64,000 nt of DNA from Globodera rostochiensis (GCA_018350325.1 JAEVLN010000009.1:2315388-2379387); one strand, 5' to 3'. Numbered from the stretch's first letter, positions 46,257-60,521 are shown. The notes: generated by a model not told the origin, from the letters alone. A program made the numbers and translations.

Positions 46257-47227
46257 GAGGAATTTTATGGAGGCTATTAATTTAAAAAATTAAAAATTCT
46301 TTATTATATTTAATAAATATTCAAGTAGATTATAAATGAAATACACTTTATTATATAATGTTATCCAAATAACATTCATTTGAATTTTTAATCATTTTTG
46401 AATAACAAATAGCTTTTTATGTTTTATTTTTAAATTATTATTTGAACTTTAATGGACCGCTTTTTCGGATTCTACCTAGTAAAAAAAGTTTTAGTCTTTA
46501 CAAAATTTGATTTTATACTTTTGCTACACCCCGATTTCGGAAAAAAATTTCTAAAAAAATTTTTTCTTCAGCACTTTCCTTTTTTCCTTTTTGAATCTTA
46601 ATATTTATGCAAACGCCACAACTGGTAAAAATTTCAGCTCGGTCGGTTCAGTATAAGTGGGCAAAATGTCAAAAAATTGGGTGATTTTATACTTTTGTTA
46701 CACACTGTATAATAAATATTATTGAGTTGAAAATTTTTATAAAAATTCGGATTTTTTTAATATAACATCAACTATTTGTTAGTCCACAAAAAACGGCAAT
46801 GGAGAACCACCCGTTTACGATGCGTGAGATTAATTAAAAAGATAATTTTGGCATATACAACTTTAAAACAAATCAAAAGTAATAACTTTTATATGCACTA
46901 AAAAGTTGCTACAAATTGAAATTTTGAAGGCAAATTTTCAAAGCATAACGCAAAAAAACGTACATTTGCTTCCAGGCCATAGTTTGACATACCGCATAGC
47001 TCTAAAATAAAAAAAATTACGAAAAGGGGCAAGACAAAGACATTGCCAATTATCTAAGTTTTTTTCGTTTTGAAACAGGCTTGGCCTCGTTTAAAGTAAA
47101 TTAATAACATTAGCAAATTGCGATTTTAAACCAAATCGAAATTGTTTGAAGTTTAACTAATTAATGAATTAAAAATATATTTGAAATAATATACAAATTA
47201 TGCTGTGCAAGTATATCAACACTTCGA

Positions 47228-47357
47228 AATGAGCTCTGCACTATCCTTGTTTGCAAGCGCTGTGCTTCTGCAAGTTAATAAATAATATAAACTCATAATT
47301 AATTTAAGCAATTTACAAATTGCAACTGCTCCTAACAAGGATGGTGCAGAGCTCATT
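47228..47357. repeat. 24-bp inverted repeat, 82-bp spacer
   Basis: Arms 47228-47251 and 47334-47357 (AATGAGCTCTGCAC... and its complement) match in 23 of 24 positions. A hairpin precursor or an inverted duplication of exon sequence would both explain it. Confidence 0.9.
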
Positions 47358-47402
47358 AAGCTACTGGACCAAAAGCGACTGGAAGAAGACGTTTCCGCTT
47401 AA
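47309..47402 (+). other. exon-like island, possible terminal exon
   Basis: Plus strand: acceptor AATTTAAG, frame IATAPNKDGAELIKLLDQKR continuing EEDVSA to a TAA at 47400-47402. Charged, helix-type composition. The left arm of the inverted repeat, read on minus, gives NKDSAELISKC, a partial second copy of the same peptide. Confidence 0.4.
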
Positions 47403-50400
47403 TAGTATTAAGATAAAAACAATTACTAAATACTAACTTCATCATAAAACTAATACCTGAAATTTAAAATGAAATCTTATGATATATTATAATATATTAC
47501 TAAAATTTTGTAGCAAAATTTCACTAAAACATATAAATAAAACTATAAGGCATGACCAAAAAACTTTAAAATATTCATTTATATTTATTTTGCTTTCTTA
47601 TTTAAAATATTTAAACAATTTAGGATTGGATCTGGGAATTAAATTTTATTTCAAAAGAAAATGCAGTTTTAGCCTTAATTTTTTCCTGGCATACTTGTTT
47701 AACTCGTTTTATTAAATTTATTTATGTAATATCCTATCAGCGAATTTATAATTTAGGGTTTATGATTAAAAATACTTATAGAGTTTTCTTATCATTTATT
47801 GTATTTTAAATTAACACTCTTTTTTGCCACATTATTACATTCAGTAATTTATTTTTATAATTCTTTTTTTAGTTTTATTTATTAAAATGCTTATTAAAAC
47901 CTTTTTTATTTTATCGTTTCGCTTTTTACTTCTACTAATTTGTTTAAAGAGACACTTAGTTATAAGTCTATTCAAGGTGCTTTCCAAATCATTACTAGAA
48001 TAAATATTTTTTTAAATTGCAACATAATTTTTTTCTGTATTTTAAGGATTGTTTAAATACTTAACATACGTTTATTAATAAAAACGCCAAGTAATGTTTA
48101 AATTTAATTGTTATTTTTTTTAAGGCCATTTACATTTTTGTCAGCATAAAATATTTTCTTTCAAAGTTAACAAAACTTTATACATAATAATTTAAAAATT
48201 TCATTCATTTTTATCGTAAAATAATTTTAATTTAATTTTTGCTGCGGAACGTTTTAGGACTCAATTTAACATCAGAATTTTATATCAATAATTTAAAGTT
48301 TCTGTTGGTTTTTTATATATTGTTTGCAATAAATATATTAGAAAGAGAATATTGCAAGTAGCATTTTTATTTTGCTTTAATCTATTTTATTATAATATTT
48401 TTGGTGATTAAAAAAGGAGCCTTTATTATGGTAAACGTGAGTTATACTTTGATATTTTTGATTTTGGAGATGGATTTAATTCTAAATTTATTTATTTATA
48501 CATTAAATTTTAAATATATGGTAATGATTTTTTAAAATAATATTTTATTAAAATGCTTTAAGCTCTAGGAAGCATAGAGGATGAAATTTATTTTTTTCTA
48601 TTGATTTCATTATCATGCAAGTTTTTATATACAAGTATATGTAGTATATGTAGGCGTATTTGAATTCTTTTAAAATAAAAATTTTTGTTTTAATTAGATT
48701 ATTTGAAAAAGAGCTTTAGAATTTTTATTTTTATTATCTTATTTAAAGGTATGAAATTTATTCGTTTATTAATTAGGATTCATTTTGAATTTGATATTTG
48801 ATTTTGACGCATATTTTTATTGAATAAAATGGAACATATTACCCTTTTATAATTAATGAGTTAGTTAAGCTTTGACCCGTGGAGGTCTCTATCGTGCAAC
48901 GCATCTGGAGTATTGCACGGTGGTTTTTTTAAAGTTTTTATTTGAACTTAAAATTCTTTCGATTATATTATTTTCTTAAATAAATGATATGTATCTTGTT
49001 TTATTTACTTCATTGAGTTCGATTAGATAGTTCGATTTATTGAAATAATTTTCATGGAAGCAAATGCACATTATAATTTTATTAAAATAAGATTTTCATA
49101 AGATTCATTTTCATTTGTATTTTTGTCCAATTTATTCTTACATTTTATAGGCATTTCTCAACATTTAAATTCAAAATTTTTCTCTCGTCAATTTATTAAG
49201 TATTTTTATTTTAAAATTTTTGATTTCTTGATTTTATTAGTTATTTTATGCCGAAATTATGACGCTTGAAACACATTCGCTCTTTAGTTTACATTTTCAG
49301 TTATCCATTTTTGTTCTTCCACAATTTTCGTGAAAATATTTTATATTAGTAAAATCATAATTCGTTTGGTAAATAAGGGTTCTTTATTGATATTATTTTA
49401 TTCGTTTCTATTTATTTAAAATTTTTTATATTTTGTTATAATAAAGTCCTTCCCGTCCGTTTTCTTCTTTCAGGGTTGTTCTTTCGGTCTCGAATCTGCT
49501 CGTGTCCGGCCTTGAGCTGCAAATGCCAATTTAATATCAAACCAAAAGCTAACCAACTTTATTTTAATCCATTTTACTGTCTCCTCAGAAAATTTATTTG
49601 GATACATGAACTTTTTTTAATATTTGAGTTAAACTTTAATCAACGGCAAAATGTTCGAATAATTAGTAATTATTTCAAAAATCGTTTAATTTAGTTTATA
49701 ATTTATTCGTTTATATTTATTTAGCTTTATTTTAAAATATTTATAGAATTTATTTATCTTTGTAAAGTTATTTTGTTATTTTTTGCACTTTCACATAGCC
49801 AAATTTGTTTTTGGACAATTTAGCATTTTTTATCAACACCAATTTTATTGCAAAATACTCGGATAAACTTTTTCCAATTAATTCGATGTCATAGGAATCA
49901 TTATAATGCAACCTTTTTATTTTATATGCGTTCATTTGCGCGTTCCATAACATTTGGGCCAGCAATATACACAGACTTCACCACTTCAATATTTTCAATT
50001 TCACCAAAGGGATTTGCGATTTCTGCAAAATAAATGTGTAAGAAAAGAGCCGAATTTATATAATAAATATCATCTAATTGTCAGATGTTTTAAATCATAA
50101 TTTGTGAAATTCTAATACTGAAAATATGCAAAAATGTTGTTAAAAGTTTAAAATTTTATAAATAACCCAAAATTACATCGAAATATAAAAAACAAAAAGT
50201 TTAAGATAAAGGAATTTCAAATATTTTATCGTGAAGCCCAAAGTTGATGAAGATGATATTTGAATTGGGTCCCTAAACATGATGGCACCTGACCGTGAAA
50301 TATTTTTAATGTACCAACAAAATTTACATCTTTAACATTGTAATAAAACAGCTTAGGAGGATGAAACTAGCATATGGAATAAAACGATTAATTGAAATAA

Positions 50401-53400
50401 AAAAAACAGTTTACACAAGGAATTATTCGAAGAAAAGCTGATGCAAAAAAATAAAAATATTACAAATCCTCAAAAACAAAAACCAAAAATTGGGCCATTA
50501 CCCGTAATAGTACAATGTTATTTATATTTGTTGGGCCCACTTTTATATTTTGTTTTATAACTTGACATTGTTTATAAATTATTTCTTTTTTTAATCCTTT
50601 TTTTATATAATTTTAGATTGGGTCTTTTAATTCTAATTCTTATTTTATAGTTCATCAACAAAATTAATGCCCCCCTGCTTTTGATACTTGACCTTTTAAG
50701 TATTTTAATTTTTATAGTTAAATTCTTGAATTGTTCATAGCGCAATTTTTATTCAAAAAATGCTGTTGTTATTTTTTATTGTACGTATTTCTTATCATAA
50801 TGCAGTTTTGCTCGCTGCGAGTTGTTTTCTATGAATTAATTTAAAAGAAGATTAATTATGCCCAATTAAAATAGTTAATTAAAAGTAAGTTAAAATGAGA
50901 AAATTGAGATTTGAAATTATTGATAGCAATTTTAACAGAAAAATTCTTTTTAAGATGAATAATTTTAATTGTGTAAAAATAATTATATTAGCCGTGTTTT
51001 TCAAAATCATCCGCGCGTGCTCAAATTAAAGAAAATGTTTTTAATAAGGAATATTTTTATAGCAAAGTCGAAGTAGCACGTCATCACAGCACAGAGGTTC
51101 AGACTTATTTAAATTTACTTAAATTATTTAAATATTTATTATGGGTTAATAACATTGATTAATATTTTTACAATATTGATAAGATTTATATTATATTATA
51201 AATTTGACCATTTTTAATTTTAATTTTGGTTTTAGTTACTTAAAAGTAAAAAATAATGTGAGATCGATTTAAATATTAGCATAATACGAGTTATGTTTAG
51301 ACAAAATAAATAAGTCGGATTTATTATTGTAAAATGTTTTTTTGCATATTAAGAGAGCTCAAAAATGGTTTTTACGCAAACATTTTGCGATTTAGAGCAA
51401 CTTTTTTGTCAATATAAATCACTTTGGGTTGCATGATTTGATTCAGGTTTATAAAAAATAGAGAGATTACAATATAGTTTTAAATTTATTTATTTATTGC
51501 TGCCAGTACGTTTGAAAGTTTTTTGATTTAAAAATAATTTATTTTTGCATTAATTTATCGATGTGTTTTGTAGTTTCTTCTTAATGATTTCCTTTCACCT
51601 ACTCTTTCCAACTTTAATTGTTTCTTCGACATAATTTGTTTCATGGGCACATTTCAAATTCTTTATACACATTTTTGTTCTAATTAGATATTTTATTATA
51701 TATTTATTTTATCTTTTTAAATAAAAGCATTTTCGTTTAATACAATTTTCAAAATATTAAAAGACTACATAATTTATTTATCTTTTCTATATAAATTTAT
51801 TATATAAAGGTATAACTTTTATGTTGAATTTATATATAAAATTAAGCATTTAAGTTTTAATAATATTTATACATGACAATCCAATCTTTATACTATTTTG
51901 ATCGGGTAAGACTGACATGATCGATGATAGTGGCCAGTTGTCCATGGTTTTTGTCTTGTGGTACCTTAAAATTTTAGTTTTTAAACAACAACCTTTCAAA
52001 ACTTTCAAATAATCATATTAATTTAATAAAAACCCCAATGTTTTATATAAGCTTTTACTTTTTGTTAGTCTTTTTTTCCTTTATAGGTGTCTTATTTTTT
52101 TCAGATATGGAATTTATTTTAAATCTTTAAAACAATTTAAAAGCCCCAATTTTAAGTTGTGGTGCCAGCCATATTTCCTGATAAGATTTAACAATTAAAA
52201 TTAAAATGTATTTAACCTAATTTTGTAGCTATTTTTTAAGTATTTTGATTTTACAACTCTAATCGAGTCCGGATTTTTTAAAAATCATTTACTTACGTTT
52301 TAAATTACTTTTATTTGTTCATTATTAATATTTATTTATAATTAAAGTTTAAACCTTTTATAATATCTGAAATTTTTAATTTTTTAATGCGTAATATTTA
52401 ATCCTGCTCTGTTATTTGATTGTACCTGCATTTTTCGAGCAGATTTTAATTAGTATGGACAAGTTATAATTGATAGCATCGAGTATTTGACGATGCTTGT
52501 TAAAATATATTTTAATGTTTACAAGAAATTTGTTCGAATTTGATATTGTATTAAAAGTGACCCATTTTCCAAAAGTTTGGAAATAACAATTTTGGATAAA
52601 AAGGCGGTTCCTTGCGCCTGCGTACGATTGTCAGTGTCGTATCTGATTTTGAAAATGGGGCTCGGCATTTTTAAAATTAAAATGAAAAAATAATATTATT
52701 TAGCACTTAATATAAATAATGTAAGAAAAATATTAATTTAAAAATAAGAAACTACATAACTGAAAATAAAAACCAAAAATAAGAAACATTACATTTTTAC
52801 AAAAAAGCAAAAATTTTGAACAGCTGAGTTATTGTGTTTAAGTATATGGTTATTGAAAAATTCGTTGATTTAAAAAGAATAACATTTAATTTTAAATTTA
52901 ATACGGAATTCGTATTCAAATAAATTTAATTTGAAAATACTTAAGGCTATGTTTTTTAAACCATAACCCTAATCAAAAACCCAAATAAAACACAAATTAA
53001 ATTAAATATCGTAAAATAATAAAATAAATTTGTAAAGTTTCAACAAAATAAAATACGCCGGATAAAGAAAGACTGCAATGGAGGTGCTATCTGCCGTGAA
53101 TCTTCCCGCCGCTAACTATTTTTCCAGACTAAGACAATTTTTATTTTTGTATACTAATAAATTTAATTTATAAATTAAATTAATTAGAGTACTATCAGAA
53201 AATTAATTTACATTCAAAACAAAAACCCAAACTGAATTAAAGAAGCTTTAACCAAATAAACTAAATTGCTTGATAGTGAAATGATAAAAAATCGAATTCA
53301 ATAATCATTTTTAATAATACAACAATGATAATGAGCATAATATTTAATGACAATGGAGTGCAACTCACAAACATCCTTCATTCTCATTCTTTGAGATTTT

Positions 53401-54967
53401 ATATTGATTTTTTTGAAGCCATATGTTTTGTTATTGATAATTTGTTTACCAAAGTCTTCAAGAGAATAGAATAGTTCTTTTTTAATTTCTTACAATTTCC
53501 AATTTTATTTTTTATATAATTTTAAGCATATGTGCCTTCTTTCATTTGAATTTTTTTTATCGATTATTAATATTTGAATGAAAAGGCTTTGTTAAATATT
53601 ATTTAATCATTCTTATTTATATTGAGACATCTTCATTAGTAGTTCACAAAATGTTGTATTTTTAGCAATTTATTGGTTGCATAATATATTTTTTATATTA
53701 AATTTAAATGTCTTTTCTCTAAAAATAAAACATTTATTACGCGCTCGCAAGTTTTGAGGATGTTTTACGCCGCCCCTTTCATTGTAGACATAAATTGGCT
53801 TGTATGCGATTTCGGGCTTCGGCTCTGATAAGGCCCGTGGAATTTGGAAATGGCACATATTGCGGCATCATCCATAAATGCTCAATCTCGCTTACTATCA
53901 GGCGACGGTATACGGACGAATATCGTTTTTATGATTGCTAAAGTCAGCATGGTAACTTTTAAGATTAATCATTTTCAGAGCTGTTGTAATTAATGTAAAG
54001 ATTCCTTAATGTTTTCAGATTTTTTTAAAACACGCATTTATTTTTTAAATTTTTAACGCACATTTCGCTTTAAAACACACACTTAAATAATATTAATTTG
54101 GTTAGGTCAGGTCGTTTTTTTAATTATTTAATTATTGTGGCTTTTTTAATTTAATTACATCATAGCTTTGTTGAATAAACGCCACAGCGACGTAAAGCCC
54201 ACTTTTCGTCCTACAGATTTTGTTGGCAGTCTTTTTTTTTGAGAGATTGGAGGTCTCCGTCGTTCTCAAACAAATGTTATGTTGAGTTAATTTATAATCT
54301 TATAAAATATCTTTTACCTTATTTTAATTAATTATTGTTATTTTAATAAAATTAAGAACTTTTTTAATTTCTTATAATATATTTAAAGCTTTGAATTTAT
54401 TATTTCCACCGGCTTATAATTAAAATAAATTAATTTGTTACCTATTTTATAAAAATTGTTTGCTAATAAATATTCAATAATTTATGCAAAAAATTATTTT
54501 CTTAAGGCAACTAATTTATCTTGCTCAGTAGCAGGGCTGCGTCGAAAGAAAAATTTAATCGAAATCGAAATTGACTTCGAAATCGAAATTTTTTTATTTC
54601 GGTTTTCGAAATCGAAACGAAAGAAAAACCTCGAAATTATCGAAATCGAAATCGAAATCGAAAGACTTTTCGAAAGTGAAACAAAAATGCACCGTTTTTT
54701 TAAAAATTGTTCCCTTAATAAATTCGACATCATTGGCAATAATATTAACATAAATAAATCAAAAATCAAAACATTGTTTTTTCACCATTTTTTGCCCACT
54801 GGGAAAACGCTTTTTCAATTGTCAAAGGGGTTTTCGGATTTGGTCGAGATTGAGTTGAAGTTGTGGCTCCGTCCGAGTCATTTTCTCCTTCAGCATTAGA
54901 AAGGCTATCATCTATTATAAAAATTAAGCAGACAATAGTTTTCTTGGGATTTTTGAGCACTAGATTA

Positions 54968-55035
54968 CGCTTGGTTGTAGTGTAGTGGTGAGTGGTGGGC
55001 GCTTTTTGGGTGGGTTGGTGGTTCAGATCCCCTAG
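54968..55035 (+). ncRNA. tRNA-like / SINE-like Pol III sequence
   Basis: TAGTGTAGTGG near 54978 fits an A box and GGTTCAGATCC at 55020-55030 fits a B box, at tRNA-like spacing. The acceptor and anticodon stems do not fold into a good cloverleaf, so this is a tRNA pseudogene or SINE head, not a working tRNA. Confidence 0.45.
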
Positions 55036-55711
55036 TGTGTAAGTGATTTTTTCCGACTTTCTCTTAACATTTACAATGGTGTAAATAATCGCAAAATTCT
55101 TTTAAATTTTCCGCTTTTTTTAAAAATATTTTAGATACAATTCACAAATACATTTCATTTTTTGGTTGAACTGAACTCACAAAACCATAGGGTAGGCCCT
55201 GTTGTTGTGCTACATTCGTACTTTTTGGACCAATTTTCTTAACAAATCTTGTTAAATTTTGTAAAAAAATTCTACGGACCCCTTACCTCTCCTAAAAAAC
55301 TTCATAAAAAGTGCCGTATTTTTAAAATTTTGGTTGCAAATCTCTTCAAATTAAGCCAAAAATTAAAAATTTTCTTCGGCGGCGCCTATCGGCACCGCCG
55401 ACCCCCCCCCCCCCCCCAGAAATAAGCAGAATTCGCAAAAAGCCGTCCTCCCCCCAGAAAATTCTTTTAACCGGAGGGTCGACGATTTTCCGCAAAACCA
55501 CAGGGAGGACCCTTTACTTTTCTAAAATAATTTGCTTTTTTCAATAATTTCGAGTGATTCAAAACCCGTTTTTTTTTGGGGGTTTCATCACAAAAATATG
55601 TATTTGTAGGGTTTCTAACATAATTTGAGGAATAAAAAAAATTTTGTGATGAAAACCCAAAAGGGCTTCACTATGGGTTTGTGGAAAATCGTAGACCCCC
55701 CGGCTAAAGAA

Positions 55712-55771
55712 TAGAGAAAGGACTTGAGCCGATCGAGATTTCGATCGAGAATCTCGATCGTCCTTTCTCTA
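55712..55771. mobile_element. 60-bp hAT-type micro-element
   Basis: Target duplication CTAAAGAA at 55704-55711 and 55772-55779, exact. Ends TAGAGAAAGGAC and GTCCTTTCTCTA are perfect 12-bp inverted repeats, and the interior (ATCGAGATT/AATCTCGAT) is also inverted. A related end is at 8220-8243. Confidence 0.93.
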
Positions 55772-58040
55772 CTAAAGAAGTGCCTAAAACAAAATTCTCA
55801 AAAATTACTGGTGAGCAATCGACATTAAAGACAATGGGGAATATATTTTTGAAAATAAAAAAAAAATTTGGTTTCACCTTGTAATCATTACAAACAAAAT
55901 TTTTTTTGATTGCTAGTCCCGGTTTTTCCCGTTTCCCGGTCCCGATCCCGGTTTTTGAAAAGGCAAAATCCCGATCCCGATCCCGGTCCCGGTTTGAGAT
56001 GCTGGTCCCGATCCCGATCCCGGCTTTCACGATCCCGGTCAATCCCGGTCCCGATTTTTCCCAAAAATCCCGGTCCCGACCAACTCTAATAGAAAGTAAA
56101 CATGTTATGAAAAACAAATGAACATATTTCTCTTTCGACAAAAATTTCGAAGAATTCGGCTTTCGATTTTCGAAATCGAAACGAAAGAAAAACCTCGAAA
56201 TTATCGAAATCGAAATCGAAAGGTTTCGACGCAGCCCTGCTCAGTAGCATTTTGTAACAATATATAAAAAGGATTTAATATATCAATTAAGACACATTTA
56301 CATTTTAATAAAAACATCAGTGATTAATTGGTAATTGAATAATTAACAAGATTAGCCGACTACTTTTTTTGTTTATTTTAATTAATTTTAATATTTGTAA
56401 ACTTTTTTTATTTCATAAGTACTTTCAGAGTCGTTAAATAATAACATTTAAATTATTATAAAAATATTTATATAAAAAAGAAAAATTCCTTCCGAGATAA
56501 TTACTTATAATTAGAATTTGTTTTTAAGACATATTTAAATCAAAATTAATTTATAAATATTATTGGATTTATTTTGATTTTTTTTTTGAAAAATTTTTAA
56601 ATTTATATAGTTTTTATTACATATTAACCCTTACGTACGAGTTGGCATTATTTTTACCAAATAATTTTTAGGGTTATAAGTTTTCAATTACTAAAACAAT
56701 AAAAATAAATGTTAATTGGGTTTTTTTTACATTCTTTTCCCCAAAAAGAATTAGTCTTCCTCGGTCTAAAACCGTTTATTCGTCATTTATAATTTTAATA
56801 TTTAATTATATATTATTTATTAATCTGTTTTATTCTATACGCCATTGATATTATAATTTTTATTATGGCATAAATAAATCGTTGGAGGAGTCCAAATAGA
56901 GCAACGATCACGCAATAAGACTATTTTTTATTTAAACTTAAACAATTATATTATTGCTTAAAAATGTTTTCAGTTGCTTTTATATGTATTCATAATAGAA
57001 AATATCATTATAAAGCATGGTATTTATTTTTATTTTGTTGCATGGCATCTCGCGCCCAAGCTGCTTTTAAGTGAATTTAATTTGTTCAATTTGCCCACTC
57101 CTCGGTTATTTCTCTTGCTGTTCAAGCGTGTACATTACTGGCGGTCTTGTTTCGTATACAATTGTATTAAACTTATAACTGGCGTTATACGATTAAAGTT
57201 AAATAACATTTTTAACAGTCAAATTATAATAAATTTTTACTGTTTAAAAAAGGCGTTTATTAAAATATTTGCTTCCTTTTTCAATACAATTTTAAATTCG
57301 CATACCAAATTATTTGAATTGAGAATTTCTATTAAATATTTTGGTTCGAATAAAACAAATCGTTTATTACACTTATAGAATTATTTTCTGCTTTGGGTTT
57401 CAACACTTGAAATTTATTATTTTCATTATTTTATTTTATTATTTTAATTTAATAATTAATATTTTGATTTTCTAAATCTTAAAGAAGTTGCATTTTTTAT
57501 AAGTGAAATTGATAGTGTTGCTGCTTTTTACTTTTGTTATGAAAAAATATTCATAGAAGCCTCTCAACTTTAATTTTTTAAATTAATTTTTCTCAAATAC
57601 GCATAAGAAAAAGGCGCCAAAATAATTTGTTTTTATTTGCTTATAAAATTAAATGCTTTAAGTAGTTCTTATATTTTAAAAATTTTATTGATTTTTTCAT
57701 TTTCATTAATTAAATGTTAAAATTTTTTATTGATTTTTTGTAAGCTTGTTGATTTAGCTAACTAAATATTAACATTTAGTGTTGTTAGCCAAATTGTGAC
57801 AATTTTAATAATGTTAAAATTTGCTTCCTACACTTTTCTTCGGCGCAAATGTCGGTTGTGTTTAAGTTATTTTAAATTAAAAAATATATGGAGGTTAAAA
57901 AGATTGTTAAATATATTTTAACCATAACCAAATTAAAAAACATAACTTTTTTTATATGTTTTTTTGGTATTCCTACACTGATTTTATACTTGTTTTTGGT
58001 AATATTTAATAAATCCTCTTATGTTGTATGATTTGCGGAC

Positions 58041-58105
58041 TTGTTAGTCATAAAAGCTAGTTGAGGATTCTCCGATAATCTTTCTTCTATATAGTCGATG
58101 CCCAA
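58041..58105 (-). other. 65-nt exon-like island
   Basis: Minus strand: acceptor TTAATAGAG, frame LGIDYIEERLSENPQLAFMT, donor GTCCGC. The plus frames contain stops here, which favours minus. Family not recognised. Confidence 0.4.
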
Positions 58106-58909
58106 CTCTATTAATTTTTTTGACTTATTTTAAGTTTGAACTGTACACTTTTTATTTATGACTTATTATTTAATCAAAATTTAATTTTATAAGTTTTTTT
58201 GAATAATTTTGCCTTTGGCTAAGAAATTATAAAATTTAATTATATTCGAAATTAGGCTATTTATTTATGCTTTAATAAGTTATCTGTGTTTTTATCCGCT
58301 CCATAATAGAATTGCAAACTTCAAACAGTTACCACCAGAATTGTAGTGAATTTTAGTTATGTGCATCCTTATTTAATTTGATATGGGAGAAATTTATCAT
58401 TTGAAATTTACGAAATTTATTTATTGATGAATATGATGGATTTTTTAATGATTTCATTTTTACTTGAACTAAATTGGTTTTCACGTAAAAAGAAGTCATG
58501 TATTAAATTAAGTGTTAGAGTTGCATCTAAGTTAATTGATAAATGAATTGGGTATTTTTTGAGATAGTCACATAAATTTTAAATTTTTATGTTGATGATT
58601 TTAGGACGACTTATTTTTTACTCCTAGTTCAATTGGTCGATTTATCAAATTGATGGTCTTAGTTTTTACGTCTTAAGTTTTTCATTATTGTCAACGAAGC
58701 CACAATCAATTTGGCCGAAGAAATCGTAATATACAATAAAATATACAACATAAGACTCTTATTTATTATTTAGGAAATATATCAATTTTAAAGGTTATTG
58801 TTCATGATTAAGTAGCAATTGTAAGATGCAACTTAGAAGAATTCCCTTGATACTTTGACATTATTGATTTATTTTAATTTTATAATTGAATATTGTGCAG
58901 GGTTTTCGG

Positions 58910-58965
58910 TTACACTTGGAAGCGTGAAGAAGATCGTTGCAAAGTGCCTTAAAGGTACTAAATTA
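58910..58965 (+). other. 54-nt exon-like island
   Basis: Plus: acceptor TATTGTGCAG, frame FSVTLGSVKKIVAKCLK, donor GTACTA. Minus: acceptor GTACCTTTAAG, frame ALCNDLLHASK, donor GTAACC. Both are credible; strand unresolved. Confidence 0.3.
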
Positions 58966-59102
58966 CGAAAATAAACATTTATTTCATAATTCAGTTTTGT
59001 TAGACGAAACCTTCAATCATTTTCTGATTATTCTTTAATTATCATTTGATTTTTTTAAAATTAATGTAAATTAACCAATATTTATTATAGACTTAAAATC
59101 AC

Positions 59103-59165
59103 GTCAGCTGAGACGTTTCCGTCTTCGTAATAGCTGAGCGAGACCGCAGACGAGTGATCCATCAG
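59103..59165 (-). other. 63-nt exon-like island
   Basis: Minus strand: acceptor ACTGACACAG, frame LMDHSSAVSLSYYEDGNVSA D, donor GTGATT, phase 0 at both ends. Plus is broken by TAA, TAG and TGA codons. It is phase-compatible with the minus readings of the 58910 and 59380-59450 islands. Confidence 0.4.
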
Positions 59166-60482
59166 CTGTGTCAGTTAACCGATTCTAATCTTTTTTTATT
59201 ATTATTATTATTGAAATAATCTTTTATTTTTGTTTATTGCCTCAAACAATTCTTAAATAATTTTTCATTAGCTTTTAAAGTTTTTTATTCTTGGGATAAT
59301 TTTAGTTTTCTTGGTTTTTGGTTTGATTTTATGCTGTTGAAATGAATCCACTCGGCTCTTCTTCACTGTAAATGATTTGGCTTCACTGCACGCCGCGTGT
59401 CGGATTTTATGCAGTGTGGTCGTAAAACGTGCGCCAAGAAGCGTGCCGATGTTCTTAAAAGCATATTATAGAATCCTTATTTATTTTAGATTATTAATTT
59501 ATTTTTATTATAGTCTTGAATATGTCTCACATCTATCCATCTGTGATATGTGCATTGAAGGTTTTTTCCGGTTTAAAGTTGTATATTAAATATATTTATT
59601 GTTTTTGTTATGTTTAATAAAAAATCATTAAACTTTTAAATAAAAACATTATTTATTGATTTTCAGAAAATTAAAAACTTTTGTTAGGGTAACTTTAGTT
59701 ATATACTTAACACACAAATTCAAAAAGGCAAGTGTCAGCTTAAATTCAGCCGTGATGCTTTAGTTAATAATTGGTATTAAACATGGAGAAAGGACTATTC
59801 ATTGTTATAAAATTAATCTTATAACATCGGCCCTCATTCTCCACTCAGTTTTTAGTTGATAAATTAATTTTATATACAATAATTATTTATGCTTTATTAT
59901 TATTTATAACAAATGTTTAAATGCGATATTTATATTCGTATTAATTTGCAAATTTTTGTTTAGATTTAGCATTTTATCAGTTAAAAATTTCTTTGGAACA
60001 ATACAACTATTTTAAAGATGATTATTATAAGTATTACTATTATTTTTATAATGCGTATTAAATGTTTCCAATGACAAAATAATTAATAGAACTTTATTAA
60101 GAGTCTTTGTGGTAGACAATCAGCGCAATGAAATGCTTTTGGCGCTTAGCGTTGTTTAATTGAAAGCGTTAAAAACTTGCAAGTTTCATTTAAAGTTGAC
60201 CGTTGTAAATAAAATTATTATTTTTTAATATTTTTTAATTAAGTTTTATTCTTAGACAAATTTTTGAACATTTACAGGTGTTTGATCAATGCGTATCCCA
60301 TCACTATTAAATTTCAATAATAGTTTTCTAAAATATAGAAATCCGGTTAAGTTAATATTTTATTATTGTTTTAAACCATTCTTATTGTATTCTTTTATTT
60401 ATTTATTTATTTATTATGCAATTAAAGTTGTTGCTGACCATGGTGCGGGCCATGCGTTTTGCCTTAGCATAATCGTACTCAC

Positions 60483-60521
60483 CGCGCGAGTGCCGTGCGG
60501 GTTAACTCGGCCATCGTGCCG
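60483..60521 (-). other. 39-nt exon-like island with strong splice sites
   Basis: Minus strand: acceptor ATTGTTTCAG and donor GTGAGT are both near consensus. All frames are short; GTMAELTRTALAR or RHDGRVNPHGTRA are possible. GC-rich, coding-like sequence continues past the donor (60425-60480), which weakens this model. Confidence 0.3.

Larger units (their letters stand above)
54532..56239. mobile_element. 1,708-bp hAT element carrying nested insertions
   Basis: Target duplication CTCAGTAG at 54524-54531 and 56240-56247, exact. Ends CAGGGCTGCGTCGAAA and TTTCGACGCAGCCCTG. Both arms also share a direct ~55-bp block of GAAATCGAAA words. Nested inside: a tRNA-like sequence (54968-55035), poly-C/hairpin sequence (55377-55418), a 60-bp hAT element (55712-55771) and a TTAGAGTTGGTCGGGACC end (about 56070-56090). 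No transposase ORF. Confidence 0.95.
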
